From positions 62,001 to 126,000 of the forward strand of contig NZ_JBDXXH010000009.1 of NCBI RefSeq assembly GCF_040373385.1: 64,000 nt of DNA, given 5' to 3'. The notes under the pieces are model-generated. The model did not search any database and was not told the origin of the DNA. It was given only the letters and a program-made list of their open reading frames with translations. Shown piece after piece: positions 46,789 to 57,925 of the stretch (the stretch's first letter is position 1; the number at the start of each line of letters is the position of its first letter). Position numbers and translations under genes: made by a program. This DNA comes from Nitratidesulfovibrio sp. Its GTDB lineage: Bacteria > Desulfobacterota > Desulfovibrionia > Desulfovibrionales > Desulfovibrionaceae.

Positions 46789-47865
46789 GTGACCGTGGTT
46801 CTCAGCCCCGACGATCTTGCCGCGGTGTGCCGCGCCGTGCTGGAGCGGGCGGGCGTGCTGCCCGCCGCCGCATCATCCGTGGCCGGGGCGCTGGTGGCCG
46901 CCGAGTGCATGGGAATACCCTCGCACGGAGTGGCGCGCCTGCCGCAGTACGCCGACCAGGTGGCGGCGGGCAAGGTGCGCGGCGATGCCGTGCCCCGCGT
47001 GGAAACACCGCTGCCCGCCACCGTGCGCGTGGACGCCGGGTGCGGCTTTGCCTATCCCGCCCTTGAGGCCGGACTGGACGTGGCCGCGCCGCTGGCCCTG
47101 CGCATGGGCTGCGCGGCGCTGGGGGTGACCAATTCGCACCATTGCGGGGTGGCCGGGCTGCACGTGGAACGGGCCGCCCGGCAGGGGCTGGTGGCGCTGC
47201 TGTTCGCCAACACCCCGGCGGCCATGGCCCCATGGGGCGGCAACCGCGCCTCGCTGGGCACCAATCCGTTGGCCTTTGCCTGTCCGGCACCGGTCGTAGA
47301 CGCTTCCGATGCCGAAGGAGCAGGGACGGCCAGCCGACAGGATGCCGGGCTGGAGCGCGATCCGCTGGTGATGGATCTTTCGCTGAGCACCGTGGCGCGC
47401 GGCAAGATCGTTGCCGCCGCGCGCGAGGGCAGGCCCATTCCGGAAGGCTGGGCCGTGGATGCGGGCGGAAGCCCCACCACCGACGCGCGGGCCGCCCTTG
47501 GCGGCATGCTGCTGCCCTTCGGCGGTGCCAAGGGCGCGGCCCTGGCGCTGATGGTGGAACTGCTTGCGGCATCGCTTACCGGCAGCAACCATGCGTACGA
47601 GGCATCGTCGTTCCTGGATGCGGAGGGCGGTCCGCCCCGCACCGGACAGTGCATGCTGCTCGTTGCGCCGCAGGCCTTCGGCGCGGACTTCGCCGGACGC
47701 GCCGCCGCCCTGCTGGGCCATGTGCTGGGCCAGCCGTCCACCCGGCTCCCCGGCGCGCGCCGTTTCGAACTGCAACGCCGGGCGCACCGCGAGGGGGTGA
47801 CCCTGCCGTGGTCGCTGCATCAGGACCTGTTGCGCCGGGCCGGGCGGGGCGCGGACGCAACCTGA
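46789..47865 (+). CDS. Type-2 malate/L-lactate dehydrogenase family oxidoreductase (ComC-like)
   Basis: 358 residues, NAD(P)-dependent Ldh2/MDG2 family. Characteristic motifs are IPSHGVARLPQYAD, the catalytic-region NSHHCGVAG, GGNRASLGTNPLAFA and LPFGGAKGAALALMVELLA. ComC (sulfolactate dehydrogenase) belongs to this family, and the operon context favours sulfolactate/sulfopyruvate interconversion, but malate or lactate cannot be excluded. The GTG at 46789 has AGGAG five bases upstream. It is the last plus-strand gene before a bidirectional terminator. Confidence 0.85.
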   Translation: MTVVLSPDDLAAVCRAVLERAGVLPAAASSVAGALVAAECMGIPSHGVARLPQYADQVAAGKVRGDAVPRVETPLPATVRVDAGCGFAYPALEAGLDVAAPLALRMGCAALGVTNSHHCGVAGLHVERAARQGLVALLFANTPAAMAPWGGNRASLGTNPLAFACPAPVVDASDAEGAGTASRQDAGLERDPLVMDLSLSTVARGKIVAAAREGRPIPEGWAVDAGGSPTTDARAALGGMLLPFGGAKGAALALMVELLAASLTGSNHAYEASSFLDAEGGPPRTGQCMLLVAPQAFGADFAGRAAALLGHVLGQPSTRLPGARRFELQRRAHREGVTLPWSLHQDLLRRAGRGADAT

Positions 47866-47921
47866 CGGGTCGCGCGGCCATCGTCTGCCGACCATCACCG
47901 CGCCTTGCACGGGTGAACAAA

Positions 47922-47957
47922 AACGGGCCTTCCCCCTTGGGAAAGGCCCGTTCCATT
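47922..47957. terminator. Bidirectional terminator between dehydrogenase and GntR genes
   Basis: AACGGGCCTT (47922-47931) pairs with AAGGCCCGTT (47943-47952), with A-rich sequence on the left and TTCCATTTTC on the right, so it can serve both convergent genes. Confidence 0.85.
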
Positions 47958-48007
47958 TTCTACGCATGCGCGGCGCGTGGCCGCGTCCGGTGAACGCCCG
48001 GCGGGAA

Positions 48008-48739
48008 TCAGGAAAGCTTGGTGCGGTAGTGGAAATTGGCGGTCACGCAGCGGGTGTGGCGCAGCTCCACGGGGTTTTCCTCGATGTCCATGGCCACGCG
48101 GCGGATGGCCAGCAGCGGATGCCCCACCGGCACGACCAGGCGTTCGGCGTCGATCTTGTCGGCGGCCACGGCGGTGATGCTTTCGTCCGCCTTGGCGATG
48201 GTGACGTTGAAGCGCTTCTGGAAGAAGTCGTACAGCGTGTTGGGCAGGGCCCCCACGGGAATGGCCTCGATGCCCGGCATGCGCGCGCAGCTCAGGGTGA
48301 TGCGCTCGTTCAGCAGCGGCACGCCGTCCAGCGAACGCACGCGTTCGATGCGCAGCACGGGCGCACCCAAGGGAATGTCCAGCGCTGCCGCTTCTTCGGG
48401 GGTGGCCTTGCCGGGGGCGGCCCCAAGCACTTCGGAAATGGGCAGGGTGCGCCTGTCCTCGCAGCTGACGATGCGGAAGAAACGGAACAGCGCCTCGTCC
48501 GCGTCGAAAGTGGCCACCGCCGTGCCCTTGCCCTGGTACCGCACCACGCGGCGCTCGGCGGTCAGCTCGTTCAGCGCCTTGCGCAGGGTGCCATGGCTGA
48601 CGCCGTATTCTTCGGCCAGCACGGGTTCGCTGGGCAGGAAGCTGCCCGGTGCCCATTCACCGGCGGCGATGCGGCGGAGCAGCGATTCCTTTACCTGCTG
48701 GTACAAGGGGTTGAAGGCGGGCTTTACGGGCATGTGCAT
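48008..48739 (-). CDS. GntR-family regulator, HutC subfamily (UTRA domain)
   Basis: 243 residues. An N-terminal GntR winged HTH (about 10-75, LPSEPVLAEEYGVSHGTLRKA) is followed by a UTRA effector domain (about 95-235, LRIERVRSLDGVPLLNERI, ending NFHYRTKLS). It is convergent with the sulfolactate-type operon and shares the GTCTTGCA element between its own upstream region and both suyAB promoters, so it is probably the local repressor (comparable to SuyR). The effector is presumably sulfolactate or a product; inferred. ATG at 48739 or 48733; no strong ribosome site. Confidence 0.88.
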   Translation of the reverse strand: MHMPVKPAFNPLYQQVKESLLRRIAAGEWAPGSFLPSEPVLAEEYGVSHGTLRKALNELTAERRVVRYQGKGTAVATFDADEALFRFFRIVSCEDRRTLPISEVLGAAPGKATPEEAAALDIPLGAPVLRIERVRSLDGVPLLNERITLSCARMPGIEAIPVGALPNTLYDFFQKRFNVTIAKADESITAVAADKIDAERLVVPVGHPLLAIRRVAMDIEENPVELRHTRCVTANFHYRTKLS

Positions 48740-48783
48740 CTATGGGTGCTTCTGGAAGCCGGGTGCTTCCTGTTTTCGGGCAT

Positions 48784-48833
48784 GTCTTGCAAAAAATATA
48801 AGATAACAGACGTATCTCATCGCTGTCTTGCAA
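48784..48833 (-). promoter_or_regulatory. Two operator-like half-sites upstream of the GntR gene
   Basis: On the minus strand TTGCAAGAC occurs twice in direct repeat (48825-48833 and 48784-48792), flanking an AT-rich stretch with TATCTT and TATATT that can serve as the -10. This fits autoregulation through the element also found at the suyAB promoters. Confidence 0.5.
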
Positions 48834-49038
48834 CTATCCGAGAAACGGGCGCAACACAAGAGGGTGATACTGCATGAAACCGGCCAGACGCGTGGTGTGG
48901 CGGGCTTTTGGCTGATACTGGTTGACCGGACAGTCGCAACCGCCAGCGCGAGAAGCGCAAGATCATGTGTGCGGGCGAGCGCCCCTGCGGCGAAATGACG
49001 TGGATACTGACGGCGAAATGGCCGTTCGCCCGCCGTGG

Positions 49039-50489
<1,451 letters not shown>

Positions 50490-50505
<16 letters not shown>

Positions 50506-51608
50506 GAGTCGTCCTTGCGGGCGGGCAGCACGATGACGAAGGTGGCCCCCTTGCCGTGCGCCGAATGCAGGTGCAGCCAGCCGCCGTGCTCCTCGAAGAT
50601 GCGCCGGGCGATGGGCAGGCCGAGGCCGGTGCCTTCTTCCTTGGTGCTGAAGAACGGCTGGAAGACCTCTTCGCGGATGTGCTGGGGTACGCCGGGGCCG
50701 CTGTCCGCAATGCGGATGACCACGGACCGCCCCAACGGATTGATGATGCCCTTTTCTTCCGTGATGTCCAGCGTGCCGTTGTAGCCCATGGCCTCGCACG
50801 CGTTCAGGATGAGGTTGACAAGCGCCTCCTTGAGCTGCTCGGCGTCGCCGTCCACCTCGGGCAGGCGTTCGCCGCGATGCACAGAAACCGCCACGTTGAA
50901 CGATTCCAAGCGGTGCTTGAGCAGTTGCAGGGTCATGTCCACCACGTCGGACGGGCTCACCGGCTGCATGCGCAGGCGCGGACGGCGCGAGAATTCCAGA
51001 AAGTTGGTGACGATGGCGTCCAGGTGGCGGATTTCGGCGGCGATGACCTCGAAGTCTTCCTGCTGTTCCTTCTGGTCCGGCCCCAGCTTCAGGCTGCGTT
51101 CCAGCGCGAACAGGCGCAGCTTCACCGAGGTCAGCGGGTTGCGGATGGAATGGGCCACCCCGGCGGCCAGCTTGCCCACCAGGGCCAGTTTTTCTGTCTG
51201 GCGCAGGGTTTCGTGGCTTTCTTCCAGTTGCACCTGGGTGCGGTGCATGGTGTCCAGCAGGTGGCGCAGGCGGCGGTCCAGCACCTCCACCTCGTTGCCG
51301 TAGGCGTCGGCATCCTCCAGCCCTTCCAGCGCCAGGCGGCGGATGGGGCCCAGCACCTGGCGGAACACCACCACGGCCAGCAGCCCGGCCAGGAACAGGA
51401 CAACCAGCATCAGCCCCAGGGCATCGGTGGCCGGGTCCGCCCTCCAGGTGCCGAAGGGGGTGGGCAAGGACAGCAGCCCGCTGGCCATGAGCAGCGGCAG
51501 CGCGGCGGCGGCCATGGACGTGGCCGCCAGCGTGGCCAGCAGCAGGCCGATGCGTACGCGCAGGCTGGGGCGAAAGCGCACCACCCTGGGCAGTATCCAG
51601 TTCACCAT
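50490..51608 (-). CDS. Sensor histidine kinase paired with the NtrC-type regulator
   Basis: 372 residues. Two membrane segments (about 20-45 and 68-88) with a very short periplasmic loop, a HAMP-like linker, a dimerisation domain with the phospho-His in GVAHSIRNPLTSVK, then an ATPase domain with NLILNACEAM, ADSGPGVP and EEGTGLGLPIARR. The short external loop suggests that it senses within the membrane or cytoplasm. It overlaps the downstream regulator by 16 bases, so they are a cognate pair. Confidence 0.93.
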
Positions 51609-51976
51609 GCGAAGTCCGTGGGCCGAGTGTGCAGTGGCGGTATCGCCGTGTCAGTGGGTCAGGGTGGTTCTAGCCCAATTCGCGCGCGGGAACAACGAGA
51701 CGCGCGCATGGGTCGGGGGTGGGCCGCGCGGGATGCTGCGGACGGGCCGGATGCTGCGGACGAGCCGGGTGGGAAGAAGGCAGCACGGCGTGCCGGGCCA
51801 CTGGTTGCCGGGGATATCGAATGGTTCTGCGGAACATCGGCGCGAGAGCGCCGCTGCCGCATATCCAACCACCTTGTGGCCCATCCCAAAGAGCGATAGG
51901 AAGGCAGGGCGGACCTGTCTCCTGCCCCCTTCGCGTGCGGAGGTCAGACCCCGCCACCCTGACGCCGGGAGACCCC
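51609..51976. other. Divergent intergenic region between the two signalling gene sets
   Basis: It should hold promoters for the minus-strand kinase and the plus-strand regulator. A short direct repeat, GGATGCTGCGGACG, occurs twice near 51731-51765. No canonical sigma-54 promoter or terminator was recognised. Confidence 0.4.
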
Positions 51977-52438
51977 ATGACCGACACGCCGACCCCAGAT
52001 GCCCCGTCCGGTGCCCCCCGCCCCGGTTCCGGCAGGCCGCTGCCGCGTATCCTGCTGGTGGACGACGAGCCGGAAAGCACGGAGATGCTGGCCCTGCGCC
52101 TGGGCAAGCGCGGCTTTTCGGCAGCGCGCGCGGCCAGCGGAGAAGAGGCGTTGGAATACCTTGCCCGTGAAGGGGCCGACGTGGTGGTCATGGACGTGAA
52201 GATGCCGGGCATGGGTGGCATGCGCGCGCTGGAGCGCATCCGCACCGGATTTCCGGGGGTGGAGGTGATCATGCTTTCCGGCCACGCCGACATGGAGGTG
52301 GCGGTGGAGGGCATGCGCCTTGGCGCCTTCGGCTACCTGATGAAGCCCACCGATTTCGACGAGTTGCTGTTCAAGATCGAGGACGCCTACACCCAGTGCC
52401 AGCTTGACCGCAGGGCGGCTGCGCGCAACGGGGCCTAG
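51977..52438 (+). CDS. Single-domain response regulator
   Basis: 153 residues. A Pro/Gly-rich leader (about 1-22) precedes one receiver domain: ILLVDDEPESTEMLALRL, phospho-Asp in VVMDVKMPGMGG, MLSGHA and the Lys in GYLMKPTDF. There is no output domain. It opens a plus-strand run: regulator, dikinase-like protein, sensor kinase, regulator, dikinase-like protein. GGGAG lies upstream of ATG 51977. Confidence 0.9.
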   Translation: MTDTPTPDAPSGAPRPGSGRPLPRILLVDDEPESTEMLALRLGKRGFSAARAASGEEALEYLAREGADVVVMDVKMPGMGGMRALERIRTGFPGVEVIMLSGHADMEVAVEGMRLGAFGYLMKPTDFDELLFKIEDAYTQCQLDRRAAARNGA

Positions 52439-52479
52439 CCGCAGGGGCGTCCAAACCCACCCCTACCCGGGAAAACATC

Positions 52480-55329
52480 ATGGGCCTGTTCTGCTGGCTG
52501 CCCTTCCGCCGCAAGCGGCGGGACGAGCAACGCGCCGCCGCCGAAGAGGCCTTTGCGGCGCGGTATCACCGCTTCAAGCTGGTGCTCAACGCGTGGGCCA
52601 AGTTGCAGGAAGTGATGACCGAGATGGAACTGGCCCTGTGCTGTGTCCATCCCTTCGGCATGCAGACGGTGCGCTCGCTGTGCACCCGCATCACCACCCA
52701 GGTCTTCCAGTGCATCCGCCAACTGGACGAACTGGCCCCCGGTCGCTACCCCGAACTTTTCGTCCGTTTCGACGCCATCCAGGCCGAGGTCTCGGCCATC
52801 GTCTATGGCCGCCCGACCACCATGGACGGCCCCCTTGCCCTGCCGTTCGGCCATCCGGACCTGGCCCTGCCAGACCTTGCCGACCCGGCCCTGACCCGGC
52901 TGGGGGGGCTGCGGAGCCTGACGGGCGTGCCCGAAAGGCCCGACAGTCCTGACAGTTCCGACAGTTCCAACAGGCCCGCACCGCAGGGCGGGGGCGTGCC
53001 CGACGGGTTCATCGTCACCGCCGCCGCCTGCCAGCGGCTGTTCCGCCATCAGGGGCTGCAAGAGGAGATCGGGCGGCGGGTGCAGGCATCGGGCGGCATC
53101 AGGCCGGCCAATCTGCTGGACCTTTCACCCGCCATCGCCGGGCTGATCCAGGCGGCGGAGGTGCCGGACGAGGTGGCCGACGCGCTCATGGACGCCCTGT
53201 CCGCCCTGCGTCAAGGGGTGGCCGCGCGTCCCGGCGTGCAGGGACGCGACATGCGCCTCTTGCTGCGGGGGCGGGTGTGGCCGCAGGGTTCGACGGGCGC
53301 TGGCGAGAACACGGACGACGATGCGGGCGGCATGACCCTGTGGGGGCCGTCCATTCCCCTGTTCGCAGAAGGTTCCGGCCCCGGTGCGCAGTCCGGCGCG
53401 CAGCCCGGTACGAAAGACGCCCCCGACGCCACTCCTGACGCCGCTCCTGACGCTACCCCTGACGCCGCCCACGATGCTGCCCCTGACGCCGCCGACCGGC
53501 AGCGGGTGCTGGCCGCCCTGCGCGCCACCCTGGCCCTGAAGTATTCGCCCCAGGCCATCGCCTACCGCCGCAACCGGGGCCTGCGCGACGCGGGCACCTG
53601 CGTGTGCGTGGGCTGCTTTGCCGTGGAGGCCCCCGTGGCTGGGGGCATCGCCTACACCGGCAACCCCCTGCATGCCCGCGACACCTCGGTGCACGTCTAC
53701 GCCGCGCGCGGCCTGTCCGAGGCCGTGGAGGACGGCGCGCACGACGTGGATGCCTACCACGTCTGTCGCGCGGGCGGTTCGGTGCGGCTGCGCAGCATTG
53801 CGCACGGCGCTTCCGCCCCGGTACTGGATGACGCGGCGGCCCGCGCCGTGGCCGAACTGGCCCTGGCCGTGGAGGAACGCTGCGGCCTGCCCCAGGAAAT
53901 AGACTGGCTGTTGGAGCCGGACGGTTCCGTCTCGCTGCTGCATGCCCGACCGCTGCCCGCGCCCCGCGCGCACCTGCCGGAAAGCTACGCCGAGTCGGAA
54001 GCCGAGGACGCCGCCCAGACCGAATGCCCGCCCCCGGCCCTGCTGGATGGCGGGGTGACCGCCGGGCCGGGTGTGGTGGCCGGGCCGGTGCACATCGTGC
54101 GCGAGCGCGACGACGTGCGCACCTTTCCCGACGACGCGGTGCTGGTGGTGGAGCGAGACCTGGCCGACTGGGGCATGCTGCTGGACCGTGCCGCCGCCGT
54201 GGTGGCCGAGCGGGGGCGCATTTCCAGCCAGTTGGCCGCCGTGGCGCGCGAATTCGGCAAGCCCGCCGTGTTCGGCCCGTTCCGGCAGGGCAGCCCGCTG
54301 GACCTTCTGACGCAGGGGGCCATGGTCACCGTGCACGGCGACGTGGGGGTGGTCTATCCGGGCCGCATCGAGGGCTTCATCGAAACGGCCCCGAGGGAAT
54401 GCAACTTCATGCCCGGCAGCCCGGTGTTGCAGGCGCTGGACGCCGCCGCCCACCACATGCTGCCCCTGACTCTGGACCCGGATTCGCCCGATTTCAAGTC
54501 GGCCAACTGTCGTACCTTCCACGACCTGGGCCGGTTCTGCCACGAAAAGGCCGTGGCCGAAATGTTCCGCTTCGGCTCGCAGCAGCGCCACGCGCCGCAG
54601 CGGGTCAAGCAGTTGCAGTGCGACGTGCCCAAGCAGTTCTGGGTGGTCAACCTGGACGATGGCTTCGACGGCGAGGTCAGCGGCCCGCTGGTGCCCGTGG
54701 CGCGCATCTCCTCGGTGCCCATGCGCACCCTGTGGCGCGGCATGAATGCCGTGCCGTGGCAGGGGCCGCCGCCGGTGGATGCCAAGGGCTTCCTGTCGGT
54801 GATGTTCGAGGCCACGGCCAATCCGCACCTGGACCCGGCGGCGCAGTCCGCGTTCTTCACCGAGCGCAACTACTTCATGGTCTCGCGCAATTATTGCAGC
54901 CTGCATTCGCGCTTCGGGTTCCACTTCGTGGCCGTGGAATCGCTGGTGGGTGACCGCACGCCCGAAAACTACGTGGTCTTCCAGTTGCGCGGCGGGGCCG
55001 CCAACATCGAGCGCCGGGTGCGACGGGTGGAGTTCGTGGCCGGGCTGCTGGAGGAATTCGGCTTCACCTGCACGGTGCGGCGCGACGCGCTGTCGGCCCG
55101 CATAGAGAACCTGCCCCAGGCAGAGGCCCTGCGCATGCTGCTGGTGGCCGGGTACATGACCATTCATACCCGCCAGTTGGACATGATCATGAACGACGGC
55201 CCGCAATTGGCCGAACGGCGTACGACCATGCTGGCCGACTGCCGCCGTCTGCTGGAAGAGGCCGATCAGGCCGAGGCTGTCGATGGTGCCCGCCCGCGCC
55301 GGGCCGTGGACCCCGCAGCCCCGGTCTAA
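52480..55329 (+). CDS. Dikinase-like protein lacking catalytic motifs (paralogue 1, likely pseudoenzyme)
   Basis: 949 residues with the same domain order as the protein at 58.4 kb: an N-terminal helical region (about 20-115), an ATP-grasp-like region, a swivelling domain and a C-terminal domain of unknown type (about 640-930). The ATP-grasp core motif is missing and replaced by an Asp/Ala/Pro repeat (PDATPDAAPDATPDAAHDA). In the swivelling domain the catalytic His is Gln584 (RISSQLAAVAREFG). No PEP/pyruvate barrel is present. It therefore should not catalyse phosphotransfer; a binding or scaffold role is likely. Confidence 0.75.
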   Translation: MGLFCWLPFRRKRRDEQRAAAEEAFAARYHRFKLVLNAWAKLQEVMTEMELALCCVHPFGMQTVRSLCTRITTQVFQCIRQLDELAPGRYPELFVRFDAIQAEVSAIVYGRPTTMDGPLALPFGHPDLALPDLADPALTRLGGLRSLTGVPERPDSPDSSDSSNRPAPQGGGVPDGFIVTAAACQRLFRHQGLQEEIGRRVQASGGIRPANLLDLSPAIAGLIQAAEVPDEVADALMDALSALRQGVAARPGVQGRDMRLLLRGRVWPQGSTGAGENTDDDAGGMTLWGPSIPLFAEGSGPGAQSGAQPGTKDAPDATPDAAPDATPDAAHDAAPDAADRQRVLAALRATLALKYSPQAIAYRRNRGLRDAGTCVCVGCFAVEAPVAGGIAYTGNPLHARDTSVHVYAARGLSEAVEDGAHDVDAYHVCRAGGSVRLRSIAHGASAPVLDDAAARAVAELALAVEERCGLPQEIDWLLEPDGSVSLLHARPLPAPRAHLPESYAESEAEDAAQTECPPPALLDGGVTAGPGVVAGPVHIVRERDDVRTFPDDAVLVVERDLADWGMLLDRAAAVVAERGRISSQLAAVAREFGKPAVFGPFRQGSPLDLLTQGAMVTVHGDVGVVYPGRIEGFIETAPRECNFMPGSPVLQALDAAAHHMLPLTLDPDSPDFKSANCRTFHDLGRFCHEKAVAEMFRFGSQQRHAPQRVKQLQCDVPKQFWVVNLDDGFDGEVSGPLVPVARISSVPMRTLWRGMNAVPWQGPPPVDAKGFLSVMFEATANPHLDPAAQSAFFTERNYFMVSRNYCSLHSRFGFHFVAVESLVGDRTPENYVVFQLRGGAANIERRVRRVEFVAGLLEEFGFTCTVRRDALSARIENLPQAEALRMLLVAGYMTIHTRQLDMIMNDGPQLAERRTTMLADCRRLLEEADQAEAVDGARPRRAVDPAAPV

Positions 55330-55888
55330 TCCCTTGCGCGGGCGCGGTGTTGATGGCGGGGGGAAACCGGCGCGCCGCGAAACGGATGTTTCCCCGTTTC
55401 GCCTGTTCCGCCCGTTTCGTCGGTCAGGGGGCTTCCGGAGATTGTAAAATACTGGATGATCGGGTAATTGTAACACATGGGGTGGTCCTGCTCCGCCCGT
55501 GTTTCATGGGTGCGTCGCAAAGGGGAACAGGGTTGCCGCTCCGGCGTTCCGGTGTGCCTTTGCTGAAACGGGCGTGCCGCTGTTGCGACGGTTTTCTGCC
55601 GTGGCCGACAGGTCGCCCGTGTCCGTGGTCCGGTGCTGGATGGCACGCCCACCGCCGCGCCCGCGCCCCGATCGTGCCTGCGGTCTTGTCCGCGATGTTG
55701 CCTGCGATCCGGCCCGCGATCCGGCCCGCGATCCAGCCCGCGATCCAGCCCGCGATCCAGTTAGACACGCGCACGGCCCGTACGCGAAGACCCCTCAAGC
55801 CCCTTTCCGGATGATCTTTCTCCGGTGGTCCTTTCCGGGTGGTCTTTTCAGGGTGCCCCCCGCGGGGGTGCCCGCCCACGGAGGCTGG
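55330..55888. other. Gene-free gap upstream of the Cache-type sensor kinase
   Basis: It includes a weak promoter candidate, TTGTAA with TAATTG 17 bases on (55442-55470), two ATTGTAA copies and a 12-base tandem repeat (55704-55760). The frame of the downstream kinase is open through much of it, but the composition is unlike the kinase. Confidence 0.4.
55704..55760. repeat. 12-base tandem repeat, five units
   Basis: Units of GCGATCCGGCCC, GCGATCCGGCCC, GCGATCCAGCCC, GCGATCCAGCCC and a partial GCGATCCAG. There are no spacers, so it is not a CRISPR. It lies about 130 bases before the kinase start. Confidence 0.9.
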
Positions 55889-57589
55889 ATGGACATTGGC
55901 GGATATACCAGGCTGCGGCGCAGGCTCACCCTCGTCATGCTCGCCTTTTCGCTCGTGCCGCTCTTTGCGCTGGGCTTCTTCATCCATTTGCAGTTTTCCA
56001 AGACCTACCACGAGCGCATGGTTTCGGGCATCGAGGCGGTGACCGAAAGCAAGCGCCGCGCGCTGGACACCTTTCTGGCCGAGCGCGTCTCGCAGATCAA
56101 GAGCCTGGCCTGGACCCACTCGTTCCGCGAACTGTCCGACTCCGCCCAGTTGGGCACCATCTTCGGGGTCATCCAGTCCAACGCCCGTTCCTACGTGGAC
56201 CTTGGCGTCATCGACGACCAGGGCCAGCACGTGGCCTACGTGGGTCCGTATTCGCTGGAGGCGGCCAACTACCGCGACGAGCCGTGGTTCCACGAGGTGA
56301 TGCTGAAGGGCCAGTACGTCAGCGACGTGTTCACCGGGTTCCGCCGCTTTCCGCACTTCATCATCGCGGTGATGCGCCGCGAGAACGGCCGGGCCTGGAT
56401 ACTGCGGGCCACCATCGATTCCGCCGCCGTCAGCGCCATGCTGCACCGCGCCTATTCCGGCACCAACAGCGATGCCTTCCTGCTGGGCACCGACGGGTCC
56501 CTGCAATCCGATTCACGCAACAACGGCGCCATCATGACCAAGCCCGCCCTGCACATGACCATGCCCGACAGGGCCAAGCGCGGGGTGGTGGTGGACACCA
56601 TCGCCAACACCGATGGCCGCCCCATGGTCACCGGCATGACCTGGCTCGAGAACATGCCCTGGCTGCTGGTGGTCATGGACGACCCGCGCGAGCCGCTGTC
56701 TCCCCTGGTGCACACCCAGCTTATCGTGGTGCTGTTCCTGCTGGGCGGGGCCGTGGTCATCTGCCTGGGCACCTTTTTCACCACCCGCGTCATCGTGGGC
56801 AAGGTCATCGAGGCCGACCGCAGGCAGGCCATGCTCGATGCCTCGCTCATGCAGTCCAGCAAGATGGCCGCCCTCGGCAAGCTGGCCGCCGGGGTGGCGC
56901 ACGAGGTGAACAACCCGCTCATGCTCATCCGCGAGAATGCCGGGTGGATCCGCGACCTGCTGTCCGAAGAGGACGCCGTGCGCATGGCCCACCACGCCGA
57001 GATCGAGGAAGCCGCCGCCAAGATCGAACAGCATGTGGACCGGGCCAAGGGCATCACCCACCGCATGCTGGGCTTTGGCCGTCGCATGGAACCCATGCAG
57101 GAAGACGTGCCCCTCAACGTGCTGACCGAGCAGACCGTGAAGTTTCTGGAAAGCGAGGCCCTGCACCGCTCCATCACCATCCGCAAGGATTTCGACGCCG
57201 AACTGCCCGCCATCACCACCGACACCGCCCAGGTGCAGCAGGTGATCCTGAACGTGCTGGACAACGCCATCGACGCCGTGGGCCAGGGCGGCACCATCAC
57301 CGTGCGCACCGGCGCCACCGAAGGCGGGCAGGAAGTGTTCGTGGCTGTCACCGATACCGGCAGCGGCATCACCCCCGACGTGCTCGAACACATCTTCGAT
57401 CCGTTCTACACCACCAAGAAGGCAGGCGAAGGCACCGGCCTCGGCCTCGCCATCTGCTACTCGATCATGGAAAAACTCGGCGGCCGCATCGTGGCGGAAA
57501 GCACCCCCGGCAACGGGGCCACCTTTACCGTGTATCTGCCCACCGCGCCGCCCGCCTTCACGCAGGATACCCTGCTCAACTTGCGGTAG
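55889..57589 (+). CDS. Sensor histidine kinase with Cache-type extracellular domain
   Basis: 566 residues. A first membrane segment (about 12-32), a periplasmic Cache-like domain (about 35-275; YVDLGVIDDQGQHVAYVGPY and NYRDEPWFHEVMLKGQYVSD are typical), a second membrane segment (about 282-302), a dimerisation domain with phospho-His in GKLAAGVAHEVNNPLMLI, then ATPase motifs NVLDNAIDAV, DTGSGI and GEGTGLGLAICYSIM. The start at ATG 55889 has GGAGG five bases upstream. It probably phosphorylates the regulator at 57.9 kb; the ligand is unknown. Confidence 0.93.
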   Translation: MDIGGYTRLRRRLTLVMLAFSLVPLFALGFFIHLQFSKTYHERMVSGIEAVTESKRRALDTFLAERVSQIKSLAWTHSFRELSDSAQLGTIFGVIQSNARSYVDLGVIDDQGQHVAYVGPYSLEAANYRDEPWFHEVMLKGQYVSDVFTGFRRFPHFIIAVMRRENGRAWILRATIDSAAVSAMLHRAYSGTNSDAFLLGTDGSLQSDSRNNGAIMTKPALHMTMPDRAKRGVVVDTIANTDGRPMVTGMTWLENMPWLLVVMDDPREPLSPLVHTQLIVVLFLLGGAVVICLGTFFTTRVIVGKVIEADRRQAMLDASLMQSSKMAALGKLAAGVAHEVNNPLMLIRENAGWIRDLLSEEDAVRMAHHAEIEEAAAKIEQHVDRAKGITHRMLGFGRRMEPMQEDVPLNVLTEQTVKFLESEALHRSITIRKDFDAELPAITTDTAQVQQVILNVLDNAIDAVGQGGTITVRTGATEGGQEVFVAVTDTGSGITPDVLEHIFDPFYTTKKAGEGTGLGLAICYSIMEKLGGRIVAESTPGNGATFTVYLPTAPPAFTQDTLLNLR

Positions 57590-57642
57590 CGGTTGCTGCT
57601 TTTTGTACGCCTCCGGCGGTGCAAGATTTTTCAGGCAACTGA

Positions 57643-57875
57643 CCGGGGAGGGGACCTTTTGAAAAAGGTCTCCCTCCCCGGACCCCTCCCCCCAAAACTT
57701 TTTGTTTGGCGCTTCGTGACGCGATGGGGAGATGTTTAAGCCAAACCCCATTATGAAAAGTTTGGGGGGATGGGGGTTCGGGGGAAGGAGACCCTTTCAA
57801 CGCCTTGCGGTCGCCATCCGTAACACTCGCGCCGTGCGCTCGTGTAACGGCTGCCGCAAAGGGTCCCTTCCCCCG
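57643..57875. repeat. Paired hairpin repeat, site 4 (empty unit E1, filled unit E2)
   Basis: Unit E1 (57643-57703) is a hairpin starting CCGGGGAGGGG with a tail CCCCCCAAAACTTTTT, directly after the kinase in terminator orientation. Unit E2 is inverted: it begins GAAAAGTTTGGGGGG (57754), has outer arms CGGGGGAAGG/CCTTCCCCCG, and contains the second module (about 57800-57857) whose stem reads TTACAC/GTGTTA where other copies have TTAGGT/ACCTTA, a paired change. Confidence 0.85.
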
Positions 57876-57925
57876 AGGCTCATGCTCATAAGTTTTCAAG
57901 CATTCTCTAGCGAAAGGGCCACGAC

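Noticed and set aside
55704..55760. CRISPR array
   Set aside because: The 12-base units abut with no spacers, so this is a simple tandem repeat.
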